DNA of 64,000 bases from Leadbettera azotonutricia ZAS-9 (GCF_000214355.1 NC_015577.1:682001-746000); one strand, 5' to 3'. Shown: positions 52,996 through 62,580, counted from the stretch's first letter. The notes: generated by a model not told the origin, from the sequence alone. Numbers and translations are program-made.

Positions 52996-53198
52996 TGTGC
53001 CTTTCTACTGTGTATGAACTGGGGGAGGGGCAGACGCCCAGGAAACTCTGCGAACATGTCTGCACTGTCTCGGTTTCAGGAGATCGCCTTGTTTTTACCG
53101 ACATCATAGGGGTCGAGGTGGAATTTGCGGGCTTGATTAAAAATATCGACCTTACGAGGAATACTATAAATGTGAGCAGGTGTGAGCAGCGGCAGTGA
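52995..53198 (+). CDS. cooT: CooT-family nickel-binding protein
   Basis: A 67-residue all-beta protein with the conserved Cys2 (MCLSTVYEL) and the LVFTDIIGVEVEFAG-like second half ending in an IDLTRNTINV strand, as in CooT, a nickel carrier for CO dehydrogenase. The start shares one base with the previous stop (TAATG). It closes the acs operon. An extra Cys pattern (CEHVC, RCEQ) goes beyond the single Cys of the prototype. Confidence 0.82.
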   Translation: MCLSTVYELGEGQTPRKLCEHVCTVSVSGDRLVFTDIIGVEVEFAGLIKNIDLTRNTINVSRCEQRQ

Positions 53199-53250
53199 TT
53201 ATTTGTTTTCAGGCTATTTGGAAGAAATCAAAAAATAGAAAAGAGTGATG

Positions 53251-53545
53251 CTAATCCTTTGCTAAAAAATCGGTATCGTTTATGGCCTGTATAAACCTGA
53301 TGACATAAATGGTTTTTTCATTACTCATGTTTTTAAGCAGTTCAACGGTTTTCTCTGAGGGTAAGTTTTTCACAGCCCGGATCGGTGGTAGAATGCCTTA
53401 TGAGAACAACATACCTCGTCCGCTCTGCAGCGAGATTGTTGATTTTTTCTATCATTTCAGGGGATAAACCAGTTTGACTCTCAAGATCAATGCCATGTTT
53501 TTCTATATTAATCCGTTTTTTTTCAGAGTACCACTCAAATTTAAT
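53251..53545 (-). pseudogene. Decayed BrnT-BrnA toxin-antitoxin remnant
   Basis: On the minus strand a frame from 53545 reads IKFEWYSEKKRINIEKHGID, the typical start of BrnT (DUF497), but the start codon is ATT right after a stop, and the frame loses similarity before its TGA at 53342-53344. In another frame, MSNEKTIYVIRFIQAINDTD just before a TAG at 53251 resembles the first residues of BrnA. The pair would sit in toxin-antitoxin order, so I read it as an inactivated module with frame changes. The rest of 53199-53684 has no gene. Confidence 0.45.
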
Positions 53546-53649
53546 CTATGCTTTCATTAAGTATGCCACATTATCAACCTATAGGCAAATGAGAATGCCC
53601 GGAAACCGACCCCTTTCCCTATTCTTAAAGGCTCCTCCCCCCTAAATCC

Positions 53650-53680
53650 TCCCCCGAATTCTTCCGATAAGAAAGGGGGA
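53650..53680 (+). promoter_or_regulatory. Hairpin that covers the Shine-Dalgarno of the next gene
   Basis: TCCCCC (53650-53655) pairs with GGGGGA (53675-53680), continued by TTCTT/AAGAA (59-63 with 69-73) around the loop CCGAT. The right arm is the ribosome-binding site, four bases before the ATG at 53685. A second C-run (53635-53642) could compete as an alternative partner. Folded, the leader would hide the start site, suggesting translational control. Confidence 0.5.
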
Positions 53681-53684
53681 ACCC

Positions 53685-55284
53685 ATGAAAAGAACACTTT
53701 TTTCTATAATAATAGCGTGCGTGATGGCCGGCTCGGGCCTTTTTGCGGTGGGGGAGAAGACTTTCACCATTGGGGCGGGTTTTGGCTGGGAGGCTATGGA
53801 GAGGCGGGCTGGGGTGGCTGAGATTGCCCTGGCGAGGCCCAATACGGTGCTGGCTTTGTCGAGTTTGGGAGATGGGGGGATGGCTGAGCCTGGGGCTGAC
53901 CTTTACCTTTCCTTTGACGAGGGGAGCGCGGAGCGTTTCGCGGATTCCGGCGGGCATTGGCAAGTGGCGGTTACGCCTGCCCTGGGTACGGCGGGGCAGC
54001 CTTGGGCCAGGGCCGGGAATGGGGCGGCTCAGTTTACGGGGCAGAAGGGAGGCAGGGACGAAGGGCCTCTGGTTTTGCGGCCCGGGAGAGGGGCGGTTTT
54101 TGCGCCTGGGGCCCGGGTGGGGGATTTTTCCATCGAGTTTTGGCTCCTGCCCCTAAACCTTGAAAACGGGGAGCAGGTTTTAAGCTGGTCGTCTTCGCGG
54201 TCTGACGGGCGGGGGGGCTATATTGTTCAGCGTATCCAGTGCATTGCATACGAAAAACAGGCTGCAATGGACTTTTTCGGACTTTTTTTCCGACCCTGCC
54301 GAAGGACAGAGGATTTCCCTGGTTCTTGCTGGCGCGCCGGTGCTGCCAAAAGCCTGGGCTCATCATCTTCTCCGCTTTGATGCGGATTTGGGGCTCCTTG
54401 AGTACCTGGTGGATGGGAGGCTGGCTGCGCTTGAGTATGCTACTTCCACGGGCAGGGAAGAGGGAGAGGTCTATACCCCTATAATTGGAGAGGATGGCAG
54501 TATGGTGCTTGGAGGGAGGTTCTCGGGGCTGATGGATGAGTTCCGGCTTTACGGGCATTATATGGCTTCCCCTGTTTTGGCGCGATATCCCCGGGAGGGC
54601 AGGGCTGAGACGAGGACTATCGATCTTGGGCAGGCCAACAGCAGGGTGCTTAAAATCGAGGCTTTTGGGGGGCGCAGCATCAACCTTGCGGGGGGCATGA
54701 GGAATTCCTATGCGGGGAACGGGAATTTGAGTTTTTCCGATTACTCTGAACTGCGCTTTTTTGCAAGGGCCAATGATACGCCTTACCGGTGGAACGATGT
54801 GCCCTGGGTCCCGGTAGCTGCCGGGGCTGATTTGGGCGAGGTGCTTGCGGGGCGTTACATACAGGTAGCGGCGGATTTCTACCCTTCGGGGAATGGAGAG
54901 GCTACGCCGTATCTGGACGAACTGCGCATTGTGTATCAGGCCAATGAGCCGCCGCCGCCGCCTGCCTTAGTAACCGCCATCGCAAGGGATGGGGCAGTGG
55001 AACTTTCGTGGCGGGCGGTTCCTTCGCAGGATTTGGGAGGCTACCTTGTCTATTACGGCACATCCAGTGGCGAATACTTTGGAGAACATGCTATACTCGA
55101 AGGCAGGGAGCTTAAGTCTCCCGTAAATGCGGGGCTGAGGAATTCGGTGCGTATAGAGGGGCTCAAGAACGGGACCCTCTACTACTTCGCTGTTGCGGCT
55201 TATGATAAAACCCTGAAGGAAGCGGGGATGTTTTCGAGGGAGGCTGCGGCCCGGCCTTTGCGGCAGCCCGCGCAAGGCCTTTAA
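53685..55284 (+). pseudogene. Secreted LamG/fibronectin-III protein, interrupted by a one-base frameshift
   Basis: Two overlapping frames make one 532-residue protein if one A is removed from the A5 run at 54253-54257. The first frame has a signal peptide (RTLFSIIIACVMAGSGLFA) and the beginning of a LamG/concanavalin-like sandwich (DLYLSFDEGS, DFSIEFWLLPLN). The second resumes with LQWTFSDFFSDPAEGQ and FSGLMDEFRLYGH, then a Pro-run and an FnIII domain (AVELSWRAVPSQDLGGYLVYYG). It is a carbohydrate- or matrix-binding envelope protein by fold. The break is either a genuine disruption or a sequencing error; the slip site is not a classical programmed one. Confidence 0.72.
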
Positions 55285-55298
55285 GCTTAAGGATTGGT

Positions 55299-57896
55299 AT
55301 GAGCCCTATTGATATACAGGATGTGCTTGAACGCGCCAGGGGATCGGCCCGGGTGGGGGATCATGAGGAAGCTGAACGGCTCCTCAAAAGTTACCTTGCC
55401 AAAAAGCCCGACAGCCGGGAGGCCCATCTTCTTTTGGGGGCAACCCTTGCCCGTGAGGCGAAGCTCACCGAGGCTGCGGACGAGTTCACCACCCTTTTAG
55501 CGAAGAATCCCCAGGACATCGAAGCCCTGAACAATATCGCGGTCATCTACCGGAGGCAGGGTAAGCTTCAGGATGCCCTCGGGGCCCTTGTCGAAGCTAT
55601 CGACCTGGAGCCTACCAAGGCTGAGTTCCATTACAATATCGGGAATATCCACAAGCAGATGGGGAACCTCAAGGCTGCTTCCATGGCTTACGCCAAGGTG
55701 ATAGAGCTCGATCCCAACTATGTGTCTGCCTACAACAACCTGGGCACTATCTACGATCAATTAAAAGAGTATGACAAAGCCTATGGGATTTTTCACAAGG
55801 GCCTCAATCTGGATCGCAATAATCCTACCCTTCACTTTAATTACGGCGTGGCCCTCGAAGCCAACGGCCGCCTTGAGGATGCTGCCAACGAATACCGGGC
55901 TGCTCTGAGATCCAAGCCAGGCTGGCTTGAGCCCATGAACAATCTTGGTATTATCCACTTTAAGCAGGGCCGCCACGACAAGGCCCTGGATGTCTTTAAC
56001 CGCATCATCGATTCGGATCCTTCCAACGCAGAAGCCCGTAACAATATGGGAGTGATTCAGGCCGACCAGGGTAAGAACAAGGAAGCGGTGCAGAATTACC
56101 GCCGCGCCATCGAAGCTGATCCACGGTACACAAAAGCCGTGGTCAACCTTGAACGTACTCTGGAAGAATCGGGCGACTTCGCCAATGCAGTGCTGGAGCT
56201 TGAAAAGCTGGTAAAGCTTACCCCGGACAGCGCCGATCTGCGGGATCGCCTTTCGGGTCTCTACCTCAAAATGGAGCGCTACCCCGAAGCCCTGGAGCAA
56301 GCCAAGGCTGCCCTGGAATGGGCGCCTGAAGATACCCAGGCCCTCCGGGTACTGGGGGCAGTGCAGCGCATTACAGGAAATGATGAGGAAGCCAAAGCTG
56401 CCTTCGAAAAAATGCTCGCCATAGATCCGGGGAACTATTCCTTTCATCTTGATTTAGCAGATATACACTTTAAGCGTAAAGAGTATAAAGAGGCCGAAGA
56501 CTGCATCATGGCTTATCTTGCAAGACGTCCCAATGATCGTACGGCAAAATTGTTGTTGGGCAAACTCTACGCCGAGATGGGGAACAAGGCCCATGCGGTT
56601 CAGGTTTTTGAAGAACTCTCTAAAATCGATCCCAATGACACTGAAGCCCTTGCCGCAACAGCAGAACTGTACAAAGAATCAGGTTCTGTTGAAAAAGCCC
56701 TGCGTACTGCGGACGCCCTGGTCAACCTTCAGGGCAAGCGGGCAACTTCTGATGATTTATCTGAGCTTAACAAGTCCCTGGATTTTTATGAAAATGCGGT
56801 GAATACCTATTCTTCATCGGTAAAAGAAATGTGGGACAGGAACATGAAGATCCTTGGCGGCGGTGAAGAGCACCCCGACGAAGAAAGCGACCTGTCCCTG
56901 CTTCTTGGTTCTGCCGGAATTTCACAAGCTGTAGACGAAGAAACCGAGGCCCTCTTTATCGAAGATGACGAGGTCTTCGCCGAGGATGAAATGCCGGTCG
57001 ATGATTTTGCATTCAGCGCTGAGCCTTTCATGGATCTGGACGAGGAAGGGGACGATATACCACAGCCCAAAGATCCTTTCGATTCCCTGGTCGATCCTTC
57101 CGATGCCCGCCCGCCCCAGCAGCCATCTCCCCAGCAGCCTGCGCCGCTGCGGTCTGCGCCATTGCAGCCTGTGCCGCCCGCACCGCAGCCAAAAGCCCCC
57201 CTCCCTTCTGCGCCACCTGAGCCGGAAATTGAAGCTGAGGAAGATGCTGAGCTGGAAATTGATCCCGAACTTCCTCCTTTGGAAGAATCCCTCGAGGGCG
57301 AGGGGGAAGAGGAGGAAGCTGTTATTGGTGAAGAGAGCCCCGAAGATTTAAGCGAACCTGAACCAGAGGACAGTTTCCTGGATTTGGCGCCTGACGAAGA
57401 AGCGCCTGAGCTTCACGAGGAATCACCTGGAATGGAAATTCCTGTTGAAAAAGAACCTCCTGCGGCAGAATCAGCGGAATCAATCGAAGAATTGAATATA
57501 GATGAAGCCCCTGCCGAAGAAAATATCGAAGTCAAGGCTATGCTGGACTTGTTGAAAAACCTTAAAAGTTTGGTTGACTCCCTTCCTGAGAAAAACAAAT
57601 CAGATTTCCTTGCAAGCGATTGGCGACTGGGTCTGGAATTCATCATTGATGTTTTCGAGGGGCGCAAGGGGCTCTTTAGGGACATTGAGGAACGCAAGGG
57701 TGAATCTGTTGAGGAGATCGAGGTTTTGGATGGGCCTGATCCTGATGAAGCTGCGGAAACTCTGGGGTATCTGGAAGGGCTGGCGACAGAGCTGCCTGAC
57801 CCGGAACTTTCGGCTGCCATTGCCCGCAAGGCCGAGCCTGTTATAACTGGATTGAAAGAGTCCGCAGCGAAAAGCAGGGAGGCCCATGAAGCCTGA
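55299..57896 (+). CDS. TPR protein with acidic, proline-rich C-terminal half
   Basis: An 865-residue cytoplasmic-looking protein. About 13 canonical 34-residue TPRs fill residues 1-470 (GNIHKQMGNLKAASMAYAKV, NNLGIIHFKQGRHDKALDV), a linker follows, and residues ~530-750 are strongly acidic with Pro/Gln blocks (PQQPSPQQPAPL). A short helical tail ends it. Probably a scaffold. Starts 14 bp after the LamG protein gene, overlaps the HDOD gene by 11 bp. I do not assign a specific role; spirochaetes have conserved TPR proteins of this layout. Confidence 0.75.
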   Translation: MSPIDIQDVLERARGSARVGDHEEAERLLKSYLAKKPDSREAHLLLGATLAREAKLTEAADEFTTLLAKNPQDIEALNNIAVIYRRQGKLQDALGALVEAIDLEPTKAEFHYNIGNIHKQMGNLKAASMAYAKVIELDPNYVSAYNNLGTIYDQLKEYDKAYGIFHKGLNLDRNNPTLHFNYGVALEANGRLEDAANEYRAALRSKPGWLEPMNNLGIIHFKQGRHDKALDVFNRIIDSDPSNAEARNNMGVIQADQGKNKEAVQNYRRAIEADPRYTKAVVNLERTLEESGDFANAVLELEKLVKLTPDSADLRDRLSGLYLKMERYPEALEQAKAALEWAPEDTQALRVLGAVQRITGNDEEAKAAFEKMLAIDPGNYSFHLDLADIHFKRKEYKEAEDCIMAYLARRPNDRTAKLLLGKLYAEMGNKAHAVQVFEELSKIDPNDTEALAATAELYKESGSVEKALRTADALVNLQGKRATSDDLSELNKSLDFYENAVNTYSSSVKEMWDRNMKILGGGEEHPDEESDLSLLLGSAGISQAVDEETEALFIEDDEVFAEDEMPVDDFAFSAEPFMDLDEEGDDIPQPKDPFDSLVDPSDARPPQQPSPQQPAPLRSAPLQPVPPAPQPKAPLPSAPPEPEIEAEEDAELEIDPELPPLEESLEGEGEEEEAVIGEESPEDLSEPEPEDSFLDLAPDEEAPELHEESPGMEIPVEKEPPAAESAESIEELNIDEAPAEENIEVKAMLDLLKNLKSLVDSLPEKNKSDFLASDWRLGLEFIIDVFEGRKGLFRDIEERKGESVEEIEVLDGPDPDEAAETLGYLEGLATELPDPELSAAIARKAEPVITGLKESAAKSREAHEA

Positions 57897-58746
57897 ACTC
57901 AGCGAAAAAATCGATGAATATATAAAGAACATGCCCAGCCTTCCAACTTCGGTAGCAAAAGTGCTGGAAGTGTGCAATAATCCCCAGACAAGCCCTGCGG
58001 ATCTCAACCATGTTATTTCCCTCGATCCGGTGCTGGTAGGGCGGGTGCTCAAGCTTATCAATTCTGCGTATTATGGTTTGAGCAGCCATGTCACAAACCT
58101 TGTCAGGGCTATCATCATGCTGGGCATTAATACAGTTAAAAATCTTGCGCTCTCCACAGCGGTCATGGGGAATCTGGCAGGGAAAAAAGATCCCCTTGGT
58201 TTGGATATGGAAGGTTTTTGGAGACATTCGCTCTGCGTGGGTGTCGCAGCAAAACTGTTGGCCAAAAAACGGGGTATTGATCCGAAATTAGCTGAAGAAT
58301 ATTTTACCGCCGGACTTCTCCATGACATAGGAAAAATCCCGCTCAATACAGTGCTGTCAAAAGAATATATGCTCACCCTGCATGAAGCTGACATGGAGAG
58401 AATTTCCCTGCATAAGGGAGAAGAAAAGACCCTGGGGTTGGATCACTGTGCCGCGGGGGCTATGGTGGTAAAAGCCTGGAAGCTTGAAGGCGCTGTGGGG
58501 GATGCTATTATTTTTCATCATAGCAGCGAAGCGTATGCGGGCAACAGCGTTGATGTGCTTTACAGTGTTATCGCTGCAAATCGGTTTGCGTCCCTTGGGG
58601 ACATAGGCTTTGCGGGGGATCGTTATCCTGATAAAATAGAGAAATCTGTATGGGATGCCCTGGGGATTACCCAGGAGGCCTTTGCCGAGCTTGAGCCCAT
58701 GGTGAATAGCGAAATCGAAAAGGCTAAAATATTTTTAAAGATTTAA
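57886..58746 (+). CDS. HDOD domain protein
   Basis: A 286-residue HDOD protein: LPTSVAKVLEVCNNPQTSPADLN, VGRVLKLINSAYYG, then FTAGLLHDIGKIPLN with the HD-like His-Asp and HHSSEAYAGNS. HDOD domains are regulatory partners in signalling and chemotaxis operons; the His-Asp pair here suggests some members retain metal-binding capacity. Overlaps the TPR gene and is followed after 10 bp by the MBL-fold gene. Confidence 0.85.
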   Translation: MKPELSEKIDEYIKNMPSLPTSVAKVLEVCNNPQTSPADLNHVISLDPVLVGRVLKLINSAYYGLSSHVTNLVRAIIMLGINTVKNLALSTAVMGNLAGKKDPLGLDMEGFWRHSLCVGVAAKLLAKKRGIDPKLAEEYFTAGLLHDIGKIPLNTVLSKEYMLTLHEADMERISLHKGEEKTLGLDHCAAGAMVVKAWKLEGAVGDAIIFHHSSEAYAGNSVDVLYSVIAANRFASLGDIGFAGDRYPDKIEKSVWDALGITQEAFAELEPMVNSEIEKAKIFLKI

Positions 58747-58756
58747 TGAGGTTTTT

Positions 58757-59668
58757 ATGCTGTCTGTACGTTTTTGGGGTGTCCGTGGTTCAATACCCTG
58801 TCCCGGTTCAGCAACGGTAGTTTATGGTGGGAATACTGCCTGCCTTGAAATACGGGCAGATGACAGGCTTGTAATCCTCGATTTAGGCACAGGGGTGAAA
58901 CCCCTGGGCGACTGGCTCATGGCGGAAGAACTTAAAAAAGGCCCCATAGATACCGACATTTTCATCAGCCATACCCACTGGGATCATATTATGGGCTTTC
59001 CGATGTTCACGCCCCTCTTTATACCATCAACAAAACTGCGCATACGGGGGCCTGTCCCCTTTGAGGACGACACCCTCGAATCCATAATCGGGGCCCAGCT
59101 TTCGTACCGGTATTGGCCAGTGCGCCAGACCGAGCTTGCGGCAAAGATTGTGTATGATCAGATACGTGAAACTGTTTTGGATCTTGGGGATGGCCTAAAA
59201 GTAACAACCAAGTTTTTAAATCATCCTATCTCCTGTCTGGGCTACCGTTTTGAGTATCAGGGTAAATCCATTGTTACTTGTTATGATCATGAACCTTTCC
59301 GCAACCTTTTCCCCACTGATCCCGGCCTTCCGGGTTATGATGAATACGCTGCCCTCGAAGGTGAGCAAGCGGCAAAAGATGAGAATGCAAAGGTAATTAA
59401 TTTCTTTAAGGGCGCCGATGTGCTTATCCGCGACACCCAATACACGGCTGCCGAATACAATGAGCATTTGGGCTGGGGGCATTCAAGTTATGAGGATAGC
59501 CTCGCTTCCGCTTCTGCCGCAGGCATAAAGAAATTAATTTTCTTCCACCATGATCCCAACCGTACCGATGCCCAGCTTGTGGAGCTTGAAAAGGTTTATT
59601 GCGCCAGGGCAGCTCATGCGGGGGTGGAAGCCATGATGGCCAGAGAAGGTCTTATTATAGAGGCATAA
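58757..59668 (+). CDS. MBL-fold metal-dependent hydrolase
   Basis: A 303-residue metallo-beta-lactamase-fold protein. VRFWGVRGSIPCPG and GGNTACLEI open the domain, the metal site HTHWDH is at 72-77, and TCYDHEPF, DTQYTAAEY and HHDPNRTD provide further ligands. It resembles the class of predicted cyclic-nucleotide phosphodiesterase or PhnP-like MBL enzymes encoded beside response regulators in spirochaetes. The substrate is unknown. It lies in one operon with HDOD, hybrid kinase and response-regulator genes, with a gap of only 8 bp to the kinase start. Confidence 0.85.
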   Translation: MLSVRFWGVRGSIPCPGSATVVYGGNTACLEIRADDRLVILDLGTGVKPLGDWLMAEELKKGPIDTDIFISHTHWDHIMGFPMFTPLFIPSTKLRIRGPVPFEDDTLESIIGAQLSYRYWPVRQTELAAKIVYDQIRETVLDLGDGLKVTTKFLNHPISCLGYRFEYQGKSIVTCYDHEPFRNLFPTDPGLPGYDEYAALEGEQAAKDENAKVINFFKGADVLIRDTQYTAAEYNEHLGWGHSSYEDSLASASAAGIKKLIFFHHDPNRTDAQLVELEKVYCARAAHAGVEAMMAREGLIIEA

Positions 59669-59676
59669 GCACAAAC

Positions 59677-61947
59677 ATGGAAATGGAAGAAGATAAAAAA
59701 AATGGCCTGCCCATAGTAATGATGGTGGACGATACTGTAGCCAACCTCACGCACGCCAGAAGCATATTAAAAGGGCATTATCAGGTTTTTACGGTCGCCT
59801 CGGGGGAAAAATTTTTCAGCGTTTTGGAAAGAGTCAACCCTGACCTCATACTTCTGGATGTGGATCTGCCCGTGATGGATGGCTTTGAAATTTTAAAAAA
59901 GCTAAAAGCTGATGAGAAAAATTTGGATATTCCGGTAATTTTTCTTACTTCCCGTTCTGACGCCGAAAGTGAACTCGAAGGCCTTTCCCTGGGAGCCATT
60001 GATTATATCTATAAACCATTTTCAGAGGCACTGCTCCTTAAACGTATTGAAAACCACCTCCTTATGGCTTCCCAAACCAGGAAGCTTAAAAGCTTCAACG
60101 AAGAACTGATAAAGGCGAAAAAACTGGCAGAGGATGCTAATCGGGCCAAGAGCAGCTTTTTGGCATCCATCAGCCACGATATCAGGACGCCCATGAACGC
60201 CATTATTGGCATGAGCGATCTTATGCGCACCGATAATCTTGATTTTGTGCAGCAGGGGTATTTTCTGGATATAAAAAAAACCTCCAAAGCCCTGCTTCAG
60301 TTGATTAACGATCTTCTGGATTTTTCTAAAATTGAAGCAGGCAGGATGGAAGTTATCCCGGTTCATTTCAGGCTTAGGGATGTGTATGATCAAGTTTGTT
60401 CCATAAATCGGTTTCTTGCGGTAAACAAGGAGCTGGAATTTATCAGCGTTATGGATTCTAATATACCCGAGGCTGTTTTTGGCGATGATCTTCGTATACG
60501 CCAGATAATTTCCAATCTTCTGAGCAATGCGGTGAAATATACCCATGCGGGCCATGTGAGCCTGTCGATTAAGCTCAGTGAGCGGGACGGTAAAGAGTAT
60601 ATTGCCGCAATTGTTGAAGATACCGGCATAGGCATTAAGCAGGAGGATTATGAGAAAATCTTCAATAATTTCGAGCAGCTTGATAAGGAAAAGAACCGTC
60701 TTATACAGGGGACAGGCCTTGGGCTTTCCATTGCCAGGGCCCTTCTTGAAATGATGGGCGGGGCCTTGGAACTGGAAAGTGTTTACGGCAAAGGATCGAC
60801 ATTCTCCGCGTGGATTCCCTTGATTCCGGGGGATATTGAAAAAGTGGAAAAGCCTGTCATCGTAGAAAAAGTCTATGCAAAGGAGCAGATACCTGTCCTT
60901 GTGGTGGACGATAATTCGGTGAACCTTACGGTTGCCCTGGGTTTTTTGGCCACCCATAGCATATGGGCCGATAAGGCATTAAGCGGCACTGAAGCTTTGG
61001 AAATGATTTCCCGGAAAAAGTACGCTCTTGTTTTTATGGATCATATGATGCCTGGCATGGACGGGATAGAGACGGTTCAGCATATACGCAACCGCGGGGA
61101 TGAATGGAGCAGAACAATGCCTATTGTCGCCTTAAGCGCCAATGCGGTTTTGGGAATGGACAAGATTTTTAAAGATGCAGAAATGAGCGATTTTATATCC
61201 AAGCCAATTGACAGTAATGCACTTAACCGCATTTTAAGCCAATGGCTTCCCGCAGAAAAGCTCACTTTTCATGCGGAAGAAGCATATCACGCAGAAACCC
61301 TGTCAGGTTCTGCCGCAATAAAAGATGTTCCCCTTTCCGAATTCCTCCTTGAAGAGCTTTCAAAAATCCGGAGCCTTGACGTGAGGGAAGGTCTTTCCCA
61401 TATCGGGGAAAACCGTGACGGGTACTTCCGCGCTTTGAGGCAATTCTGCGATGGGGCCGATGAATATGCTGCGAATCTCAAGTATTTTCTTATGGAAGAA
61501 AATTGGGCCGAATATGCGATCCGGGCCCATGCAGTTAAGGGTGTTTTTGCCGCAGTGGGGAACAAGGGGCTTGCTGAATGGGCTTTCAAATTGGAGAAGG
61601 CTGCAAAGCAAGGGGAGGCTGGAATTTGCATAGCGGAGAACGATTCCTTTCTTGGGGCTATGGCCGAGTTCCGCCAGGCCCTATTAGGTACTTCCCTGAT
61701 AAATTCCGGGGAAGAAAAAAAGGCCAAAGCCGAAGCGGGGGCTTTAAAGGAATTATTGGAGCGTCTCAATTCCGCCTGTGCCAATGCATCAGGGGATGAG
61801 GCCGATGCTGCTGCTGCGGAACTGGCAAAACTGTGCTATAATAAAGAAGCGGATATTTTAATCGGTGAAATATGCCGTTTAATTTCATCCTATGATTATG
61901 AGGAAGCATCTTCAAAAATCAGGGATCTTTTAAAAATTATAAAATGA
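59677..61947 (+). CDS. Hybrid sensor kinase: receiver-HisKA-HATPase-receiver-HPt
   Basis: A 756-residue soluble signalling protein with no TM segment. The N-terminal receiver has phosphoacceptor Asp61 (LLDVDLPVMDG). The HisKA helix has His167 in ASISHDIRTPMNAIIG. The HATPase has VEDTGIGIKQEDYEKIF and GTGLGLSIARALLEMMGG. A second receiver has Asp455 in FMDHMMPGMDG, and an HPt domain has His618 in RAHAVKG. Such an internal phosphorelay takes its cue from another kinase or a ligand through the first receiver. ATG at 59677; a longer frame begins inside the MBL gene and has no match. Confidence 0.92.
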   Translation: MEMEEDKKNGLPIVMMVDDTVANLTHARSILKGHYQVFTVASGEKFFSVLERVNPDLILLDVDLPVMDGFEILKKLKADEKNLDIPVIFLTSRSDAESELEGLSLGAIDYIYKPFSEALLLKRIENHLLMASQTRKLKSFNEELIKAKKLAEDANRAKSSFLASISHDIRTPMNAIIGMSDLMRTDNLDFVQQGYFLDIKKTSKALLQLINDLLDFSKIEAGRMEVIPVHFRLRDVYDQVCSINRFLAVNKELEFISVMDSNIPEAVFGDDLRIRQIISNLLSNAVKYTHAGHVSLSIKLSERDGKEYIAAIVEDTGIGIKQEDYEKIFNNFEQLDKEKNRLIQGTGLGLSIARALLEMMGGALELESVYGKGSTFSAWIPLIPGDIEKVEKPVIVEKVYAKEQIPVLVVDDNSVNLTVALGFLATHSIWADKALSGTEALEMISRKKYALVFMDHMMPGMDGIETVQHIRNRGDEWSRTMPIVALSANAVLGMDKIFKDAEMSDFISKPIDSNALNRILSQWLPAEKLTFHAEEAYHAETLSGSAAIKDVPLSEFLLEELSKIRSLDVREGLSHIGENRDGYFRALRQFCDGADEYAANLKYFLMEENWAEYAIRAHAVKGVFAAVGNKGLAEWAFKLEKAAKQGEAGICIAENDSFLGAMAEFRQALLGTSLINSGEEKKAKAEAGALKELLERLNSACANASGDEADAAAAELAKLCYNKEADILIGEICRLISSYDYEEASSKIRDLLKIIK

Positions 61948-61965
61948 AACAAAAAGAGGCAAAAA

Positions 61966-62580
61966 ATGGCTGAGAGAAGAATCGTTCTTACTGTGGATGA
62001 CATGCCTGAAAATCTTACGACAATACGCAGCATACTTCAGGGTTATTTTGATGTCCGCCTTGCAAAATCAGCAAAGCTTGCATTAGGCCTTTTGGATAAC
62101 ATCATGCCTGAGCTCATACTCCTTGATATTGAAATGCCCGGTATGTCGGGTTTTGATTTCTTGGGGCAGATGCGTCGAGACCATCCTGAGAGCAAAAAAA
62201 TACCGGTTATTTTTGTTACTTCCCATGCATCTGCGGATTTTATAACCAAGGCTATAAATGCAGGAGCAGTGGATTATATTGTAAAGCCCGTCAAGGCTGA
62301 ATTGCTGCTTAAAAAGATAGATGCCATTATAGGGCTGCCTGAAACAAAGTCCGCCCATAATCCCCTGGAGGATAAACTCAGGAACCTTTTGATGATAATC
62401 GCTTCGGGGGATGTTTCCAGAGCTGAACTTTTGATACGGGAAATGAGGAATATCGCTTCAAGCCAGAATGTGCATATACGCCGTTTCACCGATGAAATCG
62501 GGGTTCTTGTGGATTCTTTTGACTATGAGAAGGCCAAGGGCAAAATCAAGGAATTTCTGGTGTACCTGTCAATCTCTTAA
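61966..62580 (+). CDS. Response regulator with short C-terminal helical region
   Basis: A 204-residue protein with a receiver domain (VDDMPENLTTIRSIL, Asp54 in LLDIEMPGMSG, VTSHAS, the KPVKAE lysine) and about 80 helical residues that match no DNA-binding or GGDEF domain I recognise. The tail of the hybrid kinase has a similar alpha-helical end (ISSYDYEEASSKIRDLLKI versus DSFDYEKAKGKIKEFLV), so the two proteins share a C-terminal module. It starts 18 bp after the kinase and is the likely output partner. Confidence 0.85.
   Translation: MAERRIVLTVDDMPENLTTIRSILQGYFDVRLAKSAKLALGLLDNIMPELILLDIEMPGMSGFDFLGQMRRDHPESKKIPVIFVTSHASADFITKAINAGAVDYIVKPVKAELLLKKIDAIIGLPETKSAHNPLEDKLRNLLMIIASGDVSRAELLIREMRNIASSQNVHIRRFTDEIGVLVDSFDYEKAKGKIKEFLVYLSIS

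Noticed and set aside
54223-54380. Programmed ribosomal frameshift in the LamG protein gene
   Set aside because: The required shift is +1 at GAA-AAA-CAG, not a standard -1 slippery heptamer in frame, and no stimulatory structure is obvious; a plain one-base insertion explains it.
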